Below, one piece after another: positions 12,964 through 17,705 of a stretch of 17,705 nt of DNA (its first letter is position 1; every line of letters begins with the position of its first letter). The notes under the pieces are model-generated. The model was not told where the DNA came from. It did not search any database and worked only from the letters and a program-made list of their open reading frames with translations. The DNA lies in the NCBI GenBank assembly GCA_035252155.1, contig DATFDL010000297.1, positions 1-17,705 on the forward strand, read 5' to 3'. The stretch comes from JAICLL01 sp035252155 (GTDB taxonomy: Bacteria > Planctomycetota > Planctomycetia > Pirellulales > JAICIG01). Position numbers and translations under genes: made by a program.

Positions 12964-15914
12964 TTCGCGTCGTCCATGCCTAACAACTCGTCGACCACAT
13001 CCGCCATCTTTCGCTGACGATCAAAGGCGACGATCTTGCCGCCGGCGTCAATCACAAAAAGACCCGGCAGTCCGGCGACGTCATAGACGCGCAACACGTC
13101 GGGACCGCACCAACCGAGCTGCGCTTTGTCCCAACCATGCTGCTGGCAGACCTTCACGGCTGCTTCCTGCTTTTCATCGACGCTCAAGGCCAGCACCCGC
13201 ACGCGCTCGCCCCAGCCGGGTTTTTCCGCCGGCAACGCTTGTAGCTTTTCGACCAGCGGCTTGCAGGGACCGCACCAACTGGCCCAAAAACAGACGACCA
13301 CGATCTTGCCGTTCAAATCGGCGACGTGCTCCTCTTTGTCGTCATCCAGTCGCGTGTACTTCAGGTCCGGCGCTTCGGAACCTTCTTTGATCGTCTTTCC
13401 TTGGCTGAAGAGGTTGAGTTCTTTGACAACGCCCCGCGTCAGGCTCACCACCACGGCATCGTCATCCTCTTTACCCGCGGGCACGATCGTCAGCCGCACG
13501 ATGCTGCCTCGCTTGCCCCGAATCGCTGCCACCGCTTGTTCCAACGACAACGTGTCGGCGCTGACCGGCGCTTCATCTCCTTCTCCAATGGCAACGATGC
13601 TGTCTTTGGCATGAAGGACGCCTGTGGCGGCGGCGGGTGAGTCGGTCAGCACGGCGCCGACAAAAAGCTTTCCGTCCTGCTGAGCCAATGCGACGCCGAT
13701 GCCTGCGGATCGGTCATTGCGCGCTTGGTCGTCGTGTTTACGCAAAGGATGTTCGGGAGGCGCCCAGTAACCGCCGATAGCGGTCCAGCGCTCATCGTAC
13801 GATTCCCCCAAGACCGTTGCGAATTCGCGCAGCGCGTAGTCGTCGGGCCGGCGCCACGACATCTCCGTGCTGCGCGGCAGTCGCGCGATCAATTCGGCCG
13901 CCCAACGAGGGTCAATGAAGGTGGCGGCATAGACGACGTCCTGCGCGTGTTGCAACGCGTGATGAGCGACGAGTAGCGCGTGGCGGGCGGCCAGCGTCGT
14001 TTCGCCGGAGGCAGCGGTTTCGGGCAGCCGCACGGCCAATGGTTCGAGCAGTACACGCGCCGTCTCGCGATCGTAGCGCGACAACATCTTGGCCAACTCC
14101 GCTTCCGTTTCGTCTGCTTCGTTGTTAAAATCGCCGTGCGTCGGCCGCGGCGCACGCAGCGCCAGCGACCGCCAAAAACATTCACGCGCAATTCCCGCAT
14201 CCACCTGCTCGGCGATCGGCAGCAGTAGGGCCGTGGTGATCGGACGCGCCAAATAGCGCCGGGCGGTAGCGTCAATGTCGTCGAGTCGCGCAAGTTCATC
14301 GCGCACCAGCACCGCCAGCAATTCACGGGCTGCAGCGGGATCGGTCTCCGACATCGCCAGGGCCACGGCCCCAAGACCGCGAATGCGAACCGGCGCAAAC
14401 GCTTCGCCGCGTGCAAGTCGCTCCGCTCGGCGGCCGTCAAGTTGAGCCAGCTTGTAACAGAGATCGGCGACGTTTGCGATCTGCCATGAGTATCGCAGCC
14501 CCGGCAATGCCATCGCTCCTTGAAGCATTGCAGTGCGATCATGAGCCCGCTTCCAAACGTCCTCCGCCTCCAAAGGATGGCCTGGCAACAGTCGAACGGC
14601 CAAATTGCCCGCCAACCGCTGATAGTCCGTCGGGTTCTTAATTCGTTCAAGCCACTCGACCGCCCGCTGTGGATTGAATGCTGCTTGGCCGAGCGCGAGC
14701 GCGCGATAAACACCGAGCGGTTCTGATGGCTTGGGCGGCAGATGTTCCGCGCCTTTTTCGGCTTCGGCAATGATCTCGGCGGCGCGGTTCCATTGGTCCG
14801 CTTGCAGAAAGGCATCGGCGACGTTCGCCAAAGCCATGGCGCGCCCAGGCACGTTTTCGACATCCCGCGCATGAAGCAAGGCTTCGTCCAACCATTCGAG
14901 GCGGCGAACTCGGTCCTGCTTGCCCATGCGAGCCGCCGCTTCACAAAGCTGCTCGGCGACCAATTCGTGATTATGCGATACTTCGATGTAGGTTCGCAAA
15001 TTGTCCCACGATAAGTTTGCGCGCCCCGCGACGCAAAGCCTTGCGCAAGTGTGGTCGAGATTGTCACGATGCGGCTTCAGATGAAAGTCCATCGCCTCCG
15101 CGCGATCGAATGCTTCGAGAGGATCGAGGGCGGCCATTGCGAAGAGCGTCCATACCTTCTGCTCCGGCGTGCCCGAGCGGGCCGCTTCGAGCGCCGGCTC
15201 GATGACCCCGCGCGCCAAGGCGATCTCTTCCTCGTGCGAGAACAGGGGCGGCAGCGTCTTGAGCGGCTCGATCGGCTCCTCCGTGCGAGCGAGCGTGAAC
15301 GAGGCATCGCGATCGTCCGTCAGGAGCTTGCCCATGAACCGATAACCGGTCTTTTCGGCGAACACAAAGACGCGGCCTTCGGGCACACCGGGCAACTGGA
15401 ACCTGCCATCACGATGCGTGTGCGTTTCAATCTTGGTGGGCGCATCGCCGACGTGAAAGACTGTCGCGCCGGCGACGGGCCGCTGCTGCTGGTCGAGCAC
15501 TTGTCCGGCCACAGTCCGCAGACGACGCATGACGACTTCGATGGCGTGCGGACTCGTTTCCTGGCGGATTTCGAGCCAATCGCCGCGGGCGGTGAGCATG
15601 CTCTCGGCATCGACAAATACTCGGGCGAAGGCGTCGGCAGTCACCACGTCGGGCGTTTCAAACCGGCCGTCGGCGTCGGTCCGCAGCACGTCGCCGCCCT
15701 CGCCCTCCGCAAAGCGAACCGGTTGATCGGACACCCCTTGACCCATCGGGCCCGGCAGCTTTTGCCAGATGCGAACCTCCGCGCCGGCGACCGGATGGCC
15801 CTCGCCATCGACCACGCGGCCGGCAATGACCGCGGCCTCGGCAGCGGACGAGAGCGCCAACAGAGCTACGAACCAGAAAGAGTGTCGCATGAGGCACCCG
15901 GTTGCTTCTCGCAT
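12960..15914 (-). CDS. Carboxypeptidase-regulatory-like / helical-solenoid / PDZ / TlpA-thioredoxin fusion (paralog B)
   Basis: A 984-residue exported protein. A signal peptide covers residues 1-28 (HSFWFVALLALSSAAEA). Two carboxypeptidase-regulatory-like domains follow (about 29-130, AGRVVDGEGHPVAGAEVRIW; and 134-210, AGQVLDQQQRPVAGATVFHV). Residues about 220-715 are a helical solenoid like those of the neighbouring paralogs. Residues about 733-830 resemble a PDZ domain (GIGVALAQQDGKLFVGAVL, SPAAATGVLHAKDSIVAIG). Residues about 842-980 are a TlpA/ResA-type thioredoxin domain with FWASWCGPCKPL; WCGPC is at 880-884 and GLPGLFVID has the cis-Pro position (P950). The last part should do thiol-disulfide exchange outside the cytoplasm, with the solenoid and PDZ choosing partners (inference). 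The ATG at 15914 is chosen for GGAGGAG six bases upstream; an ATG at 15890 gives a shorter signal peptide but has no such site. The stop codon lies in a GTAG repeat. Confidence 0.9.
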   Translation of the reverse strand: MREATGCLMRHSFWFVALLALSSAAEAAVIAGRVVDGEGHPVAGAEVRIWQKLPGPMGQGVSDQPVRFAEGEGGDVLRTDADGRFETPDVVTADAFARVFVDAESMLTARGDWLEIRQETSPHAIEVVMRRLRTVAGQVLDQQQRPVAGATVFHVGDAPTKIETHTHRDGRFQLPGVPEGRVFVFAEKTGYRFMGKLLTDDRDASFTLARTEEPIEPLKTLPPLFSHEEEIALARGVIEPALEAARSGTPEQKVWTLFAMAALDPLEAFDRAEAMDFHLKPHRDNLDHTCARLCVAGRANLSWDNLRTYIEVSHNHELVAEQLCEAAARMGKQDRVRRLEWLDEALLHARDVENVPGRAMALANVADAFLQADQWNRAAEIIAEAEKGAEHLPPKPSEPLGVYRALALGQAAFNPQRAVEWLERIKNPTDYQRLAGNLAVRLLPGHPLEAEDVWKRAHDRTAMLQGAMALPGLRYSWQIANVADLCYKLAQLDGRRAERLARGEAFAPVRIRGLGAVALAMSETDPAAARELLAVLVRDELARLDDIDATARRYLARPITTALLLPIAEQVDAGIARECFWRSLALRAPRPTHGDFNNEADETEAELAKMLSRYDRETARVLLEPLAVRLPETAASGETTLAARHALLVAHHALQHAQDVVYAATFIDPRWAAELIARLPRSTEMSWRRPDDYALREFATVLGESYDERWTAIGGYWAPPEHPLRKHDDQARNDRSAGIGVALAQQDGKLFVGAVLTDSPAAATGVLHAKDSIVAIGEGDEAPVSADTLSLEQAVAAIRGKRGSIVRLTIVPAGKEDDDAVVVSLTRGVVKELNLFSQGKTIKEGSEAPDLKYTRLDDDKEEHVADLNGKIVVVCFWASWCGPCKPLVEKLQALPAEKPGWGERVRVLALSVDEKQEAAVKVCQQHGWDKAQLGWCGPDVLRVYDVAGLPGLFVIDAGGKIVAFDRQRKMADVVDELLGMDDAK

Positions 15915-15920
15915 GGCGAG

Positions 15921-15927
15921 CTCCTCC
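15921..15927 (-). promoter_or_regulatory. Strong Shine-Dalgarno sequence next to a hairpin repeat
   Basis: The minus-strand sequence GGAGGAG ends six bases before the ATG at 15914 and begins directly after the GTAG/CTAC end of the hairpin at 15928-15951. It decides the start of paralog B. Confidence 0.8.
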
Positions 15928-15951
15928 GTAGGTCAGGCTTTCCAGCCTGAC
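15928..15951. repeat. GTAG hairpin repeat upstream of paralog B
   Basis: GTAG (15928-15931) heads a perfect 8-bp stem GTCAGGCT/AGCCTGAC (15932-15939 with 15944-15951) around TTCC. Read as minus-strand RNA, the loop is GGAA, a GNRA tetraloop. The element lies in the short gap between paralogs A and B, directly before the Shine-Dalgarno sequence. Confidence 0.85.
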
Positions 15952-16031
15952 GGAATCGGGCTTTAAAGTCTTGATGGATTTGCCCCAACCACCGCCGTCA
16001 ACTCATACCGCGCTCCGCCCTCAACCCACGG

Positions 16032-17705
16032 TCATCGAATCTTGGCGTGATATTCCTTGTTGCTCGCGCCGGCGGTGGGCAGATTCCAATAGCCGGCGCC
16101 GAAAGCGCCGTAGTTGATCCACCCCGCGTCAAACACCTCGCCGGTCCAACGCTCGTCATACGGTGGACTCACCACCGATGCCAAGCAATGCAAGGGCCAG
16201 TCTGCCGTCCACTGGTCGGCGCCACGGGGCAAGATCGCGATTTGTTCAACGGCCCATCGCGAGTCGACCAACGCCGCGGCAAGCAGAGTGTACCGTACTT
16301 TACGGTGAGACGAGTTCCTGACGGCTATCGCATGACGCGCGTTGAGTAACGTGGCGAGCGGGGCGGCGATTTGCTGAAGCCGCGCGGCCATCGGCTCAAG
16401 CAATGCCCGAGCCACTTCGCGGTCGTAGCGGGCCAACATCTTGGCGAGCTCGGTGTCTGGCTCCTCGCCCAGGTCATCGAAATCTTCGCGTCCCGACCGC
16501 GGCCGGCGCAACGCTAGCGATCGCCAGAAGCATTCGCGAGCCAACTCGGGGTCGATACGTTCGGCGATCGGCAGCAACCAAGCGGCCGTGATCGGGGGCG
16601 CCTCCAATCGCGGGATTTCCGCTTCGCCGGACGGCAATCGCGGCAGTTCGTCACGCACCACCGACGCTAGCAACTGGCGGCCGGCCTTGGCGTCGGTCTG
16701 CGACAAAGCCAGCGCCACGCCGCCCAAGCCACGCATGCGCGTCGGACCAAAACTCTCGTCTCGAGCCAGACGCTCAGCGCGCGCTCGGTCGATCGCCGTG
16801 AGTCTGAAACAGAGATCGGCAATATTGACCATCTCCCAGCCATGCAAGTCGAAATCCACCGGCTTGCGTAATGCCGCGCGTTCATGGGCACTTTGCCAGA
16901 TGGCTAGCGCATCGTCCGGATGTTCCGGCGACAGCCGAACGGCCAATTCGCCCGCCTTTCGCTGATAAACACGCGCTTCACCGATCCGCTCAAGCCACTC
17001 GAGGGCGCGGCGGAGAGTAAGGCAGGCCTGTGCCGACGCCAGGGCCTCATATAAAAAGGCCGCCCCCAGTCCTTTGATTCGCAACGGTTCGGCGACTTTC
17101 TCGGCTTCAGCGACGATTTCCGCGGCGCGCTGGCGCTCGTCGGCCAGCGCGAAGCCCTCGGCCACCCGTGCGAGTGCCTTTGCACGCTGGAAGGCACCGT
17201 CGACGCTCCGAGCGTGCAGCAGCGCTTCGCCCAGCCACTCGAGCCGACGTGCCCGTTTTTCGTCGCCCATGCGACTTGCCGCGTCGCAAAAGTTTGACGC
17301 GACCGAAGCATGATCGTCGGAGAGTTCGATAAAGCTCCGCAGATTATCTCGCGAGAGATCGCCACGTCCAGCGATGCACAACATGGTGCATTCGTTGTCG
17401 ACGACTTTGCGCCACCGCTTACCTTGAATACCGAGAGCCTCGGCGCGGTCGAATGTTCCGACCGGATCCAACTGGGCCAGCGCTAAAAGCACCCACCGCT
17501 TTTGCTCGAGGCTGCCCGAGCGTGCCGCCTCATACGCCCGTTCTACCAGCTCTCGCACCATGGCCAACTCTTCCTCGTACGGCAGCCGCGGCGGCAAGGT
17601 CCGCAGGGGGTCGATCGGCTCGTCAATGCGAGCAAGCGTCAGCGAGGCGTCGCGGTTGACCGCCACGAGTGTGCCCGTGAACCGATAGCCGGGCTTTTCG
17701 GCAAA
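16032..17705 (-). CDS. Carboxypeptidase-regulatory-like / helical-solenoid protein, C-terminal part (paralog A, cut by right edge)
   Basis: An open frame of 557 residues enters from the right edge. The first visible residues, FAEKPGYRFTGTL, match the end of the second carboxypeptidase-regulatory-like domain of paralog B (FAEKTGYRFMGKL). The helical solenoid follows with many shared stretches, such as RRLEWLGEALLHARSVDG, ECFWRSLALRRPR and LARYDREVARALLEPMAARL. It is closer to paralog B than to C. It stops after DERWTGEVFDAGWINYG and a short tail, so it has no PDZ or thioredoxin domain. The signal peptide and first domain would lie beyond the window. It precedes paralog B by 117 bases on the same strand, so the cluster may be one transcript. 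Its function is unknown; a periplasmic location is inferred from the paralogs. Confidence 0.85.
   Translation of the reverse strand, partial: FAEKPGYRFTGTLVAVNRDASLTLARIDEPIDPLRTLPPRLPYEEELAMVRELVERAYEAARSGSLEQKRWVLLALAQLDPVGTFDRAEALGIQGKRWRKVVDNECTMLCIAGRGDLSRDNLRSFIELSDDHASVASNFCDAASRMGDEKRARRLEWLGEALLHARSVDGAFQRAKALARVAEGFALADERQRAAEIVAEAEKVAEPLRIKGLGAAFLYEALASAQACLTLRRALEWLERIGEARVYQRKAGELAVRLSPEHPDDALAIWQSAHERAALRKPVDFDLHGWEMVNIADLCFRLTAIDRARAERLARDESFGPTRMRGLGGVALALSQTDAKAGRQLLASVVRDELPRLPSGEAEIPRLEAPPITAAWLLPIAERIDPELARECFWRSLALRRPRSGREDFDDLGEEPDTELAKMLARYDREVARALLEPMAARLQQIAAPLATLLNARHAIAVRNSSHRKVRYTLLAAALVDSRWAVEQIAILPRGADQWTADWPLHCLASVVSPPYDERWTGEVFDAGWINYGAFGAGYWNLPTAGASNKEYHAKIR

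Overview
The window looks like chromosomal DNA of a planctomycete, probably of the Pirellulales type. The evidence is the high GC content, an ECF sigma factor translationally coupled to a kinase-type gene with an N-terminal HxxxCxxC motif, secreted DUF11-like and 16-residue-repeat proteins, a CPxGH...CPxC zinc-ribbon membrane protein, large secreted carboxypeptidase-regulatory-like proteins, and many short hairpin repeats between genes. I cannot name the species. No rRNA, tRNA, CRISPR array or complete insertion sequence was found.

Layout: (1) 1-947, minus strand: ECF sigma factor followed, with an ATGA overlap, by the start of a putative Ser/Thr kinase cut by the left edge. (2) 948-1271: hairpin repeats, with no gene seen. 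(3) 1272-3242, minus: thpR (RNA 2',3'-cyclic phosphodiesterase) downstream of an unusual BRCT-MerR-TPR fusion. (4) 3346-4761, minus: a secreted protein made of two arrays of 16-residue repeats, ending at a good intrinsic terminator. (5) 4762-5449: divergent intergenic region with a palindromic repeat. (6) 5450-8799, plus: secreted DUF11-repeat protein, then a zinc-ribbon/proline-rich/four-TM protein. (7) 8901-9276, plus: AbrB/MazE-type antitoxin with a truncated Doc toxin. (8) 9198-17705, minus: a four-gene cluster. Three tandem paralogs (signal peptide, two carboxypeptidase-regulatory-like domains, alpha-helical solenoid), one of them fused to PDZ and TlpA/ResA thioredoxin domains, are followed by a secreted protein with EF-hand-like loops.

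The main oddities are as follows. The last gene of the minus-strand cluster has an in-frame TGA followed by 44 more codons of plausible coding sequence in the same frame, and a hairpin begins at that TGA. At least five unrelated hairpin families each start with GTAG, which resembles REP elements moved by RAYT transposases. Some of these elements are incorporated into genes: they supply a stop codon, sit against a Shine-Dalgarno sequence, or form part of a kinase linker. A 7-bp tandem repeat lies inside the DUF11 gene and could shift its frame.

Most encoded proteins appear to be exported or membrane-bound, so the window is mainly a cell-envelope/periplasm region with a sigma factor-kinase signalling pair at one end. 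How the minus-strand cluster works is not known to me; the thioredoxin, PDZ and solenoid domains suggest periplasmic protein binding and thiol chemistry.
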